Assembly: GCA_020853015.1 (NCBI GenBank) | Contig: JADYZQ010000344.1 | Location: forward strand, 1 to 32,355 | Origin: Deltaproteobacteria bacterium | Lineage (GTDB): Bacteria > UBA10199 > DSSB01 | Length of the DNA stretch: 32,355 nucleotides | Reading direction: 5' to 3' | Shown here: positions 19,252 through 27,476 of the stretch, in pieces | Layout of the letters: every line of letters begins with the position of its first letter | Position numbering within the stretch: the stretch's first letter is position 1 | Position numbers and translations under genes: made by a program | Notes under the pieces: generated by a model | The model's database searches: none | What the model was told of the DNA's origin: nothing | The model's input: the letters and a program-made list of their open reading frames with translations, nothing else

Positions 19252-20202
19252 TCAGAAGTCGGTCTTGACGGGATGCTGCGGCTTATCCGCGGGCGTCGAG
19301 GAAGCGGGACGGGACTCCGGCAAGGCTTTTACGGCCTGGGCCTTGCCCTTTCCTTTTTCGGAGAGCTTGCGAAACTCGGGGTAGGGTTTTTGGGGATCCT
19401 GATAAATTTCGAGGGCTTCGGGAAGGTAGCCCTCGAGGTCTTTGGCCCGGGCCCCGCTGGCGGGATGGGAGGCGAAGATGCTGGTCGCATCGCCGCGCTT
19501 CTGCGCGGCGCGTTTCCAAAGGGCGACGGCGGCCCGAGGATCGTAACCCGCCTTGGCCATGTAGAAAAGGCCGATGCGGTCGGCTTCGTGCTCGTTTTTA
19601 CGGGAGTAGCTGGGCGCGTAGATGTTGTAGCCCGCGGAGAAAAACTGGCCGAACAGGTTGCCGCCCGTCGCGGAGGCGCCCGCCGTGATCGCGCTGGCGG
19701 CGACTTGCCCGGCGAGCATGATCGTCATGTTCTTGGTGAGCGACTCGGTGACGTGCCTCGCGGTGACGTGCGAGATCTCGTGCGCCAGGACCGCGGCGAT
19801 CTCGTCGTCGCTCTCCTGGTTGACCAGGCCCTTTTTCGGGTCCCAGAGACCCGAATAAACCATGATCTTGCCGCCGGGCGCGGCCCAGGCGTTGACGACC
19901 GGGGCGTCGGCCAGGTGCACCTCGTAAGGCAGGTCGGGCAAATGGCTGACCTTGGAGATGCGGTTGACGATGGTTTGGAGGCGCTGCAGCATCGCCTTGT
20001 CGCCGCTTTCGTCCAGCGGGACCTTCTTCTTCTCGAAGGCCTGAAGCTGCGCGCCGAGCACCTGCTTGCCCAGCTTCACGTCGTCGTCCAGCTTGAACCA
20101 GTTATAGCTGGACTTCCCCGTCACATAGTCGTGGGCGCAACCGAGAAAACCGGCCCAAAGCAGGAGATTTGCCAATAGGGTTATCCGAAGGCGCTTCGTC
20201 AT
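19252..20202 (-). CDS. M48-family zinc metalloprotease lipoprotein
   Basis: This 316-residue protein has a lipoprotein signal (FLGC, Cys22), so it probably sits on the periplasmic side of a membrane. The M48 active site HEISH is at 141-145 and the third zinc ligand lies in NEHEAD (Glu204). The two hydrophobic stretches between them (~160-195) are typical of the LoiP/BepA-type subfamily, which handles misfolded outer-membrane proteins. The C-terminal ~30 residues are Pro/Ser/Lys-rich. GGAG lies 6 nt before the ATG. It reads toward fur on the same strand but ends 68 nt before the fur start codon, with a separate promoter between them, so it is probably not part of the iron operon. Confidence 0.92.
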   Translation of the reverse strand: MTKRLRITLLANLLLWAGFLGCAHDYVTGKSSYNWFKLDDDVKLGKQVLGAQLQAFEKKKVPLDESGDKAMLQRLQTIVNRISKVSHLPDLPYEVHLADAPVVNAWAAPGGKIMVYSGLWDPKKGLVNQESDDEIAAVLAHEISHVTARHVTESLTKNMTIMLAGQVAASAITAGASATGGNLFGQFFSAGYNIYAPSYSRKNEHEADRIGLFYMAKAGYDPRAAVALWKRAAQKRGDATSIFASHPASGARAKDLEGYLPEALEIYQDPQKPYPEFRKLSEKGKGKAQAVKALPESRPASSTPADKPQHPVKTDF

Positions 20203-20253
20203 AGGGACTCCGAACCCTTCTATATAATAAATCGAGGTTCGCTAAAAATGGTT

Positions 20254-20283
20254 TTGACTGGGCCGAGGCTCCTCCCCTACACT
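20254..20283 (+). promoter_or_regulatory. Candidate sigma-70 promoter of the receiver-domain gene
   Basis: TTGACT (20254-20259), an 18-nt spacer and TACACT (20278-20283) form a fair promoter with 5/6 and 4/6 consensus matches. It lies 44 nt before the start codon at 20327. Confidence 0.45.
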
Positions 20284-20326
20284 CTTGTACATTCTTAGCC
20301 GGCCTCCGTCCAAGGTTTGGGGACCC

Positions 20327-20938
20327 ATGACGCGCATCCTGCTCATTGAAGACAATGAAGACCATGCCGAATTGATCCGACGCTCCTTGCAAAAGGGTTT
20401 TGGAAAGATTCAATTGAAGCTTTCACCCAGCGCCGAGGACGCCTACCGCCTCCTGCAGCGCAAGGCCTTCGATCTCATCCTCAGCGATTATTATCTGCCC
20501 GACATCGACGGGGACACTCATATCCGCGAGCTCCACAAGCGGGCTCCGAAAATCCCCATCGTCATCATCACCGGCCAAGGCGACGAAAAAATCGCGGCTC
20601 GGTCGATCCAATCCGGCGCCGAGGATTACGTGGTGAAGACCCGCGAAGCGCTGGAGGCCCTCCCAGCCATCCTGAAGCGCGCCATCGTCAAGCACCGCAG
20701 CCATCAAAACAAGAAGAGCCTGGAAATCCGCCGGCACCTCAGCCATCAGAAACGGCACGCAGAGAAGGTCCTGGGCGAGATGGAAGAAATCAACAAGCAC
20801 ATGAAACGGCTCAAGCGCGGCAAGCGCAAAAAGTCGACGCGCCCGGAAGGCGGCGAGGATCCTTCCGCGATCGAACAGCTGACTCAACAGTTCGAATCGT
20901 TGAAAAAATTTTTCAAAAGCATGTTCGTCAAGAAGTGA
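20327..20938 (+). CDS. Response-regulator receiver protein without output domain
   Basis: This 203-residue protein has a CheY-like receiver domain at ~1-125: acidic pocket EDNED (8-12), phosphoacceptor Asp54 in LILSDYYLPDIDG, Thr82 and Lys104. All key residues are present. The remaining ~75 residues are highly charged and helical (KRGKRKK, then a leucine/phenylalanine-containing tail), not a DNA-binding or enzymatic domain. It probably acts through protein contacts. The ATG at 20327 has GGGGA a few nt upstream; an earlier in-frame ATG (20285) would precede the receiver with an unconserved extension and overlap the promoter region. Its 3' end overlaps the convergent GGDEF gene by 11 nt. No histidine kinase is in the window. 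Confidence 0.9.
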   Translation: MTRILLIEDNEDHAELIRRSLQKGFGKIQLKLSPSAEDAYRLLQRKAFDLILSDYYLPDIDGDTHIRELHKRAPKIPIVIITGQGDEKIAARSIQSGAEDYVVKTREALEALPAILKRAIVKHRSHQNKKSLEIRRHLSHQKRHAEKVLGEMEEINKHMKRLKRGKRKKSTRPEGGEDPSAIEQLTQQFESLKKFFKSMFVKK

Positions 20939-21836
20939 GCAGGGATTTGGCCGAAACGCGATTGCGGCCGTTGGATTTCGAGAAATAGAGATATTCGTCG
21001 GCGGCGCGGATCAATTCGCCGTAGCTCTTGAAGTTGGCGTCCTTCAGACAGGACACCCCGATGCTCACGGTGACCGGGATCCGCTTGGATTCGAAGACGA
21101 AATCGGAGGTCGCGATCTTCTTGCGAAGCCTCTCGGAGAGAGCCACGGCGTCGGCCTCCTCGGTGTCGCGCATCAATATCACGAACTCCTCCCCGCCGTA
21201 ACGGGCGAAGATGTCCTCGCGACGGATCATCCCCTTGGTGATTTCGGAAACCCGATGCAGGACGTAGTCCCCGGCCGGGTGGCCGTAGGTGTCGTTGACT
21301 TTTTTGAAGAAATCGAGGTCGAAGATCGCCAGGGACAAAGGCAGGTTTCTTCGGGCCGAATGCGCAAACTCGTGCTGGATACGGTCGAGAAAATAACGCT
21401 TGGTATGCGCCGCGGTCACCGGGTCGTAGAGCGCCATCTCGTAGAAGCGCTCGTGGCTGTTCTTGTCGATGGTGTCGACGTAGGAGAAGCGCAGCACGGT
21501 CGCCGAGCTGATCTGGATTTTGTCGTTGGCCTTGAGGACCTGTTGCTTGATCCTCATCCCGTTGACGAAGGTGCCGTTGGTGCTGTTGAGGTCCTCGATG
21601 GTGGCGATCTTGTCCCGAACCTTGATCTTGAAGTGACAACGGCTGATGGCCTCGTCCTCGACGACGATGTTGGCGTCCTTGCTGCGGCCCACCACCACCT
21701 CGCCTTCCGCCAAAATGACCTGCATCCCCATGGCGGGACCGCCCAAAAAATCGACCGCGGGCTCTTTTTCGGAAATCCCTTCCAAAGCCCCGATGCTGGT
21801 GACGACGGTTTCGTCCTTGAAGCCCTCAATCCCCAT
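20928..21836 (-). CDS. FHA-GGDEF diguanylate cyclase
   Basis: This 302-residue cytoplasmic protein should make c-di-GMP. An FHA domain at ~38-118 keeps the phosphothreonine-binding residues (VVVGRS, SRCHF, NSTNGTFVNG). The GGDEF domain at ~138-300 has the active GGEEF at 214-218. The inhibitory site RxxD (RRED, 205-208) stands exactly five residues before it, so product inhibition should work. There is no membrane segment. FHA domains read Thr phosphorylation, and a Ser/Thr kinase is encoded immediately upstream on the same strand (68 nt away), so the kinase may control this cyclase or recruit it; that is inference. The N-terminal ~25 residues contain threonines (ETVVTS) that could be phosphorylated. 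Confidence 0.94.
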   Translation of the reverse strand: MGIEGFKDETVVTSIGALEGISEKEPAVDFLGGPAMGMQVILAEGEVVVGRSKDANIVVEDEAISRCHFKIKVRDKIATIEDLNSTNGTFVNGMRIKQQVLKANDKIQISSATVLRFSYVDTIDKNSHERFYEMALYDPVTAAHTKRYFLDRIQHEFAHSARRNLPLSLAIFDLDFFKKVNDTYGHPAGDYVLHRVSEITKGMIRREDIFARYGGEEFVILMRDTEEADAVALSERLRKKIATSDFVFESKRIPVTVSIGVSCLKDANFKSYGELIRAADEYLYFSKSNGRNRVSAKSLLTS

Positions 21837-21904
21837 GACGACCTAAAACCCTTTCCGTGAATAGGATGCAGCGTTTTCATTATAAGCCGAGGAAATTATT
21901 AAGG

Positions 21905-23962
21905 TCAACGAGAGGGATTTTTTTCCAGGGCGTGGTAGATCTGGAGCTTTTGCCCGGGCGCCACCGAAACCTCGTTGGCGTAAGGCTTGAAACCCGGCAG
22001 GTCCAGGGTCAGATCGAGGGTCTCGTTGGCGGGAACCGGGTGGGTCAGAAGCGGCGTCTTGCCCACGGTTTTCCCGTCGATCTTGACGAGGGCGCCGGCG
22101 GGCGAACTTTGGACGTCGAGGCTGCCGACAACCTCCTTGAGATCGGCGTGGATCCGCAGGGCTTCCCGGGGAGGGGCCTCCAGCCTCCGCTCCCAGTGCG
22201 GCGCGCCGTTCAGGGAGAGCGCCAAAACCACCGGAAACTGCAAGTCCTTCGAGTCGAGGACGGCGGGGGTCCGTTTGCCGCTGGCCTTGCCGTTGAAATA
22301 GATGTCGGCGCCGGAGGGATCGCTTAAAATTTGGATTTGCCCGGGAGGCCTTTTTGTCAGGCTTAGGTTCAAGGAGCGGGTCCAATTAGGGAAAATATAA
22401 GGCGAAAGCTCCAGCGGTTCGAAGCCGTCCCGCTCCAGGCGCAGGACCGCCCGCCGCCGGCCCGGCAGGTTGGGCAAGTGGATCGGCGGCGATCCCGCGA
22501 CCGCCTTGCCGTCCAAGGTCAGCTTGGCGTCGGCCGGTTGAAAGACCAATCTCAAGGCCCCCGGCGCCGGGGACAAGAGGAAATGGTACAGCGCCAAGGC
22601 TGCCAGCAGGGACAAAAGGACAGCCGGGACCACCAGCAGCTCGCGCCGGCGGCGCACGACCGCCGCCGGCCCGGACGTAAGCATTGGAACGGGCCGCGCA
22701 GCGGCGTCCCTCGGAGCCGGCGGAGCCGGGACGGAGGGCGCCTCGAGATCGCCGGTGATCTCTTCCTCCTGCGAGGAGGAATCCTCCGAAAAGGTGACCG
22801 CCGGGGCCGCTCCGGTCTGAGAGGTTTCCCCCAGTCCGATGGCCCGAGTGATGTCGCTCAGCTCCTCGACGTCGATCTCCTCGAAGATCGAATGGAAATC
22901 CAACTCCTGCGGGTCGACGATCATGGTGTCTTCGGCGACGTCCGGCGCCTCGTCCTCCATGCCTTCCGCTCGGACTCGCTCGCGGACCGTCAGTTCTTCG
23001 CGCATTGTCTTTTCTTGATAGAGATCGCCAGTTTTCTCTTCGTTGTCGAAAATCTCTTTGAGCAGATCGCCCACCTGTGTCGGCTTGAATTCCGGGTAAT
23101 GGCGCAGCAGGAACTTGGTCAGGTCGAGCGACATGTCGGCCGCCGCCGCGTAGCGTCTTTGGGGGTCGCGCTCGAGGGCCCGCATCACGATCTCGTCTAA
23201 GTCCGAGGGGATCTCGTTGCGATAGGCGCTGGGCGGAAAGATGGTCATCGCCTGGACCGCCTCGATCGTCTCGGGGTTGGATTTTTTCTTGAACAGACGC
23301 CTTCCGGTGAGCATTTCCCAGAGGACCACGCCCGTCGAAAAGATGTCGGACCGAAAGTCGATATTCTTGCCCTCCGTCTGCTCGGGAGACATGTAGGCGA
23401 ACTTGCCCTTCAAAACGCCCCGCTCCATCTCGGAGAGCTTGAAGGCCGCCTTGGCGACGCCGAAGTCGACGATTTTGACGTTTCCCGACTCGGTAAGGAT
23501 CACGTTTTGTGGGCTGATGTCGCGGTGGACGATCTCGAGGGAGCGCCCGCTCTCGTCCTTGCGCCGGTGCATGTAGTCGAGACCGTTGCAGATCTCCGAG
23601 ACCACATAGGCGGAGATCGGGATGGGAATAAATGTCTTGTACTCGACGGTCTTCTTGTAGATCTGGCTGATGGTCCTGCCGTCGACGTACTCCATCACGA
23701 TGAAGTAATCGTCGGCGACCTTCCCCAAGTCGAAGGTTTGGGCGATGTTGCCGTGACTTAACTTGACCGCGATCTTCGCCTCGTCGATCAACATCTTGAT
23801 GAAGTCCTTGTTGACGGCGATGTGCGGCAGGATGCGCTTGATGACGATGAATTTCTTCAGACCGCTGAAGTCGTAGGTCAAGCCCTTGAAAATCTCCGCC
23901 ATCCCCCCTTGGGCGATCTTTTCTAAAATGAAATAGTGGCCGAAGGGCCTTGGCTTGGTCAT
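21905..23962 (-). CDS. Membrane Ser/Thr protein kinase with C-terminal PEGA-like repeats
   Basis: This 685-residue Hanks-type kinase has an N-terminal catalytic domain at ~8-290. It shows the glycine loop AQGGMAEIFKG, Lys42 in VIKRI, HRDISPQN at 146-153 (catalytic Asp148), DFG at 166-168 and the MSPEQ/SDIFSTGVVLWEMLTG block. All catalytic residues are present. An acidic, Pro-rich linker (~310-435) leads to one membrane helix (~442-464). The outer part has three PEGA-like units (~466-520, ~540-600, ~611-680), marked by PADAKLTLDG, PSGADIYFNG and PAGALVKIDG. PEGA domains are envelope-facing and may sense cell-wall material. Start at the ATG at 23962, where the kinase fold begins; no strong ribosome binding site is seen. 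The upstream leader has several G/C-tract hairpins. Confidence 0.93.
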   Translation of the reverse strand: MTKPRPFGHYFILEKIAQGGMAEIFKGLTYDFSGLKKFIVIKRILPHIAVNKDFIKMLIDEAKIAVKLSHGNIAQTFDLGKVADDYFIVMEYVDGRTISQIYKKTVEYKTFIPIPISAYVVSEICNGLDYMHRRKDESGRSLEIVHRDISPQNVILTESGNVKIVDFGVAKAAFKLSEMERGVLKGKFAYMSPEQTEGKNIDFRSDIFSTGVVLWEMLTGRRLFKKKSNPETIEAVQAMTIFPPSAYRNEIPSDLDEIVMRALERDPQRRYAAAADMSLDLTKFLLRHYPEFKPTQVGDLLKEIFDNEEKTGDLYQEKTMREELTVRERVRAEGMEDEAPDVAEDTMIVDPQELDFHSIFEEIDVEELSDITRAIGLGETSQTGAAPAVTFSEDSSSQEEEITGDLEAPSVPAPPAPRDAAARPVPMLTSGPAAVVRRRRELLVVPAVLLSLLAALALYHFLLSPAPGALRLVFQPADAKLTLDGKAVAGSPPIHLPNLPGRRRAVLRLERDGFEPLELSPYIFPNWTRSLNLSLTKRPPGQIQILSDPSGADIYFNGKASGKRTPAVLDSKDLQFPVVLALSLNGAPHWERRLEAPPREALRIHADLKEVVGSLDVQSSPAGALVKIDGKTVGKTPLLTHPVPANETLDLTLDLPGFKPYANEVSVAPGQKLQIYHALEKNPSR

Positions 23963-24129
23963 AGGCGATTCGCAGGCTGTTTTTGGGGCTTGAATGCCCC
24001 CGCTTCCAGGCACGAATGGGGTGCAGCCCCCTCAAATCAAGGTGGGCCCCTTAGCCCCCCTTGCTAGGGATCTAAATATAAAATCACCGAAATACAAGTA
24101 CTTAGAATATTTTTTCTTTCCTTCGATGT

Positions 24130-24146
24130 TTGGCAAAAGCTTTGCA
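24130..24146 (+). promoter_or_regulatory. Candidate sigma-54 (-24/-12) promoter
   Basis: TTGGCA-AAAGCT-TTGCA has the GG and GC dinucleotides exactly 10 nt apart and matches the consensus TTGGCACG-N4-TTGCW except for CG to AA. It points toward the large plus-strand genes and would start transcription near 24157, leaving a ~300-nt leader that contains the hairpin at 24258-24295. A sigma-54 activator is encoded at 36-1799, but a link is inference. Confidence 0.45.
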
Positions 24147-24257
24147 GTATCTAGAGGTGTATTCGGAACGCTGAGACATAAGGATTTAAAGTTTTTCTTC
24201 ACTTCAAAATTTTTTCTACTTCTTTCTATTCTTTCTAACCCCACCCACTATCCTACC

Positions 24258-24295
24258 AACTACCGGCAATCTTAAAGTAGAGATTGCCGGTAGTT
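24258..24295. other. 15-bp perfect hairpin in the leader region
   Basis: AACTACCGGCAATCT and AGATTGCCGGTAGTT form a perfect 15-bp inverted repeat around an 8-nt loop (TAAAGTAG). On the plus strand a T6 run follows 13 nt later (24309-24314), too far for a standard terminator. It could be an attenuator, the end of a small RNA, a protein-binding palindrome or a remnant of a mobile repeat. Confidence 0.7.
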
Positions 24296-24430
24296 ATCAC
24301 CTCCCTCCTTTTTTGCCCCTTTCCAAGTAACCTTTCAGTGAATTGATATTTTCCGATTGCCAGCTTTCCTCCCGTTAAGCTAGCAACTTCCACTTCCAGC
24401 AACCGAGGATAAGTCTAGGTATTTGTTGTT

Positions 24431-24451
24431 TTTTAACGCACTTTGTTAAAA
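24431..24451. promoter_or_regulatory. Inverted repeat just upstream of the large gene
   Basis: TTTTAAC and GTTAAAA form a 7-bp perfect inverted repeat with a 7-nt spacer, ending 7 nt before the ATG at 24459. It could be an operator or an RNA hairpin that affects translation start. AT-rich composition raises the chance of coincidence. Confidence 0.3.
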
Positions 24452-24458
24452 GGGCGGC

Positions 24459-27400
24459 ATGAGTCCACCGGGCGGCACAACCGGGAAGGGACTGGGTGCC
24501 TATGGGACCCTCCCTCCTAAGGATTTCTATTCTCCGAAGGCATGCTCGAATTGTCACGGCGATTCCAGTGTTTCCAGCGGGGCGTCCCTCGGCTCTTTGC
24601 CCTACGAACCCCTCAATCCCGACAATCTTAAATTTCTCCCATCGCCCAGCGACTGCCCGGCCGAAATCTATTGGCCCGACTCGCTGAAGACCTACCAGGA
24701 TTTCGTCCAGGTCAATCCCTACTTGAAGGGGCAAAACTACCTCGATACCTTGCTTGTCTCCCGACAGGGCACCTTTCCCTTGGAGGTTCGCGACACCTCG
24801 TTGGACGTCTTCCTCGGGCTTAAAGGGCCCGCCGATTTCCCTAAATTCAAGCTCGACGTGCCGCACGACGCCCAACTCTGCGCCGGACCGGCCAAGCCGG
24901 GCGGATCGGGATTCGAGGCCTGCGAGGGACTTCAGATCGAACTCAAGGACGAGGACATCGGACTCACCCTCGATGGCCTCGACCTGCTGAGCACCCAAAA
25001 TTTGGACCTGGGCATCGCCGGCCTGCTTGGGGTCAAGTTCCGGGGCGCCTCGGTGCGCGACGGAAGGCTTCTGGTCACCCTGCAATTGGCCGATCCCTTG
25101 CTCAACGCGGGCTTTCCCTTGGCCTTCACCAACGAGTACCTGCTCGGAAAATTAAACCCGACCTTGCAAAAGCTGCTCCGCTCGGCGGCGCCCAACCCCT
25201 ACGATCCCGACAGCTACGACTTGGACCTGACTTCCCTGGTCCTGGAAAAGATGCCCGTGGCCTACCGAGTCGCCACCGGAGAGGCCGTCAATTTTTCGGA
25301 ATACCAAGCGGCAACGGACAAGCCGGGACTGAAGACAATCCCCTATTTATTCAACATGGCGCGCGAAGGAAAATTTCCCGACCGCCTCTCCTTCAACCAG
25401 CTCTACGAGGCGGTGACGGAATACCAAAAAAACGTCCGCCCTTCGGACAAGAAGCAGGACGAGGCCCAGCAAGCCATCCTGCAGAAGCTCTTCGAGACCG
25501 TTTCGCTGCGCGCTCGCCTGCACCCCGGCCGACTTCTTTTCAAAAACCTCTACGTCGAATTCGCGGACGAACCGGATAAGAACCTGCTCGAAACCCAGCT
25601 GAGCGTTAAAAACCTGAAAGACGTCAGTCTGGCGCTCATGGCCCCGCTGCACATCACTCGCTTGTATAGCCCGGGCGGCATCGACATCACCGAACTGAAA
25701 GGCGACCTGGGTCTGAGCTATCGCTCGACCGGAGACTCCAAGCTCCGTCTCGACAACCTGGAGGAGCTCCGCCTCGACAACCTCGAGATCGAATTCGGCC
25801 GCATGGAATACGGCGGCGCCCAAGAAAAGGGCACGCCCAGCCTCCTCGGCCTGGTGGGCAAGCTCCAGCGCCATTTCCGCCTGGATCCCACCAAGCCCGG
25901 GAAGCTCGCCGTCCTCGGCGGCAGCATCACGGGGCTTCCGGATCCTTTTGAAATCCCCTACGCGTCCAAACCCGCCCTACTCGTCCGCGGCGAACCCGGC
26001 GTGGGCCTCACCGCGGAGGTCAACCTGCGCATGGAGGGGCTTCGCCTTCGTCTCCCCATGGTAGGAGAGGTCACCTTGCACGGAAAAATCGAAGGGGGAA
26101 TGCGGCTCGTCCCGAAGATCGTCGTCGAGACCCTCGCCGACGGCAGCAACTCCGAGAAGACATTATGGGTCCCCGAGCCCAACAGCACGCACCTGCGCCT
26201 GAGTGATCTCGAGGTCGTCACCGAAAAGGGCCAACGTTGGTCGCGGGCCTCCGTCGAAGTCTTCGACGACGGCTTGTGGTCGCCGGTTCCCGCCGCGAAT
26301 TCCCCGTCCGCCTTCGTGACAAAGATCGAAGTGCCGGAAATGACGGGGGGCTCCTACAGCTCGCTGCGGATCGACGGCGGCATGTCGGTGCCCAAAGACA
26401 TCGACGGCCTCTACGACTTCTCCGAATTGGCCAAGGCCTTCGCGGCCGAGGTGACGATGCAGGCCGTCCGTGTCGGCGGCAATCCGGAGGCCTGGAACCT
26501 CAACCTGAGCGGCAGCCATCGGCCGGACTCCACCCAAATCAAGGTGGCCTTGGACAGCCGCGAAACCGATCCCGCCGGCACCCTGAAGCGACGGCCGCTC
26601 GAAGGGCTTGAAATCAATTTCGACCGGAACCTGATCGGCGACCAGACCTCCTTCTCGGTGGAAGCCAAAGCCAAATCGCTGGATTTCCCGGCAATTCACC
26701 TTAGCTCACCCAAACTCGAGTTGAACGCCAGCCTCGAACCGACCAAAAACGGAGGCTTCCTTTATACGGTGCCCAACCTCAAATTTACGGCCAATCCCTG
26801 GAAGGACATGCCCAAGACGGGGGTGATCCGCGGGCCCGTCTGGATCGAGCAGAAGAACTTCAAGAAGAAGAGTCCCTTGACCCTGGAGATCGACGGGGCC
26901 GCGCCGACCTTCGAGATCAAAAATCTCAACCTCCATTTCGGTTTTTTGGGTTTCACCCACGAAAAAATGGTGAAGGCCACCGGCGGCCGCATCACCGGCG
27001 TCGACGTCGACGGGGCGCTGCGCGGTTTCTGGAAGATGGATTACGACGCCTTCCGCGGCAAAGGCCTGCTCACGCTGGCCGGCGACGCCGGCGGCGAGGG
27101 CGACATCCACCTGCGCGGCGCCGATTTCCTGCGGTTGGCCAAAGACGATCCGCGCGACGCGACGCGACTGGTCGAAATCCCGATCTTCTCCAAGACCACA
27201 TGGACCCTATGGAACATCCTCGGCGTGGACCCGGACAAAGAGAGGATCAACGGCGCCTTCAAGCTCTCCACCAAAGTCGACCCGGCCTTCGCGCGGGTCT
27301 TCAACGTCATCATCGACAACGGCAAGGTGTTGAACTGGAGCATGACCCACGACCACCTCCCCTACACGGCGAAGGGCTACGAAAAGAAAATGGAAGAATA

Positions 27401-27476
27401 CGTCGCCGCCAAGGCGGCCGAAGAGGCCCGCAAGGCCGAAGACGCCAAGAAGGCCGAGGGAGGGAAAACGCCATGA
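24459..27476 (+). CDS. Large beta-rich protein of unknown function with one CXXCH motif
   Basis: This 1005-residue protein belongs to no family I recognise. Near the N-terminus is CSNCH (29-33) followed by GD, the form of a c-type heme site, but there is no signal peptide ahead of it. An in-frame TAA lies 12 nt upstream of the ATG, so the start cannot move far. Most of the chain (~60-960) is made of short amphipathic strands with repeated L-x-L-x-x-L-x-I/V patterns, like long beta-sheet or groove proteins. Leucine-rich pieces such as LRLDNLEELRLDNLEIEF occur at ~428-446. The end is an Ala/Lys/Glu helix (EYVAAKAAEEARKAEDAKKA). AAAAGGG precedes the start. The stop overlaps the next gene's ATG (ATGA). 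An AsmA/TamB-like fold is possible but unproven. Confidence 0.8.
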   Translation: MSPPGGTTGKGLGAYGTLPPKDFYSPKACSNCHGDSSVSSGASLGSLPYEPLNPDNLKFLPSPSDCPAEIYWPDSLKTYQDFVQVNPYLKGQNYLDTLLVSRQGTFPLEVRDTSLDVFLGLKGPADFPKFKLDVPHDAQLCAGPAKPGGSGFEACEGLQIELKDEDIGLTLDGLDLLSTQNLDLGIAGLLGVKFRGASVRDGRLLVTLQLADPLLNAGFPLAFTNEYLLGKLNPTLQKLLRSAAPNPYDPDSYDLDLTSLVLEKMPVAYRVATGEAVNFSEYQAATDKPGLKTIPYLFNMAREGKFPDRLSFNQLYEAVTEYQKNVRPSDKKQDEAQQAILQKLFETVSLRARLHPGRLLFKNLYVEFADEPDKNLLETQLSVKNLKDVSLALMAPLHITRLYSPGGIDITELKGDLGLSYRSTGDSKLRLDNLEELRLDNLEIEFGRMEYGGAQEKGTPSLLGLVGKLQRHFRLDPTKPGKLAVLGGSITGLPDPFEIPYASKPALLVRGEPGVGLTAEVNLRMEGLRLRLPMVGEVTLHGKIEGGMRLVPKIVVETLADGSNSEKTLWVPEPNSTHLRLSDLEVVTEKGQRWSRASVEVFDDGLWSPVPAANSPSAFVTKIEVPEMTGGSYSSLRIDGGMSVPKDIDGLYDFSELAKAFAAEVTMQAVRVGGNPEAWNLNLSGSHRPDSTQIKVALDSRETDPAGTLKRRPLEGLEINFDRNLIGDQTSFSVEAKAKSLDFPAIHLSSPKLELNASLEPTKNGGFLYTVPNLKFTANPWKDMPKTGVIRGPVWIEQKNFKKKSPLTLEIDGAAPTFEIKNLNLHFGFLGFTHEKMVKATGGRITGVDVDGALRGFWKMDYDAFRGKGLLTLAGDAGGEGDIHLRGADFLRLAKDDPRDATRLVEIPIFSKTTWTLWNILGVDPDKERINGAFKLSTKVDPAFARVFNVIIDNGKVLNWSMTHDHLPYTAKGYEKKMEEYVAAKAAEEARKAEDAKKAEGGKTP

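Larger units (their letters stand above)
23963..24458. other. Divergent intergenic region with AT-rich core
   Basis: These 496 nt separate the kinase gene (minus) from the large plus-strand gene. The ~100 nt next to the kinase are G/C-tract rich, with short hairpins such as GGGGC-TTGAAT-GCCCC and GGGG-TGCAG-CCCC. From ~24065 to ~24450 the sequence is much richer in A/T than the rest of the window. It holds a sigma-54-like promoter, a strong hairpin and a small inverted repeat, described separately. Two short open frames (24032-24244 minus, 23994-24275 plus) look spurious: no ribosome binding site and no protein-like composition. Confidence 0.65.

Noticed and set aside
23994-24275. Small open frames in the AT-rich intergenic region
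   Set aside because: No ribosome binding site, no conserved-looking composition, and frames on both strands overlap the promoter-like element and hairpin.
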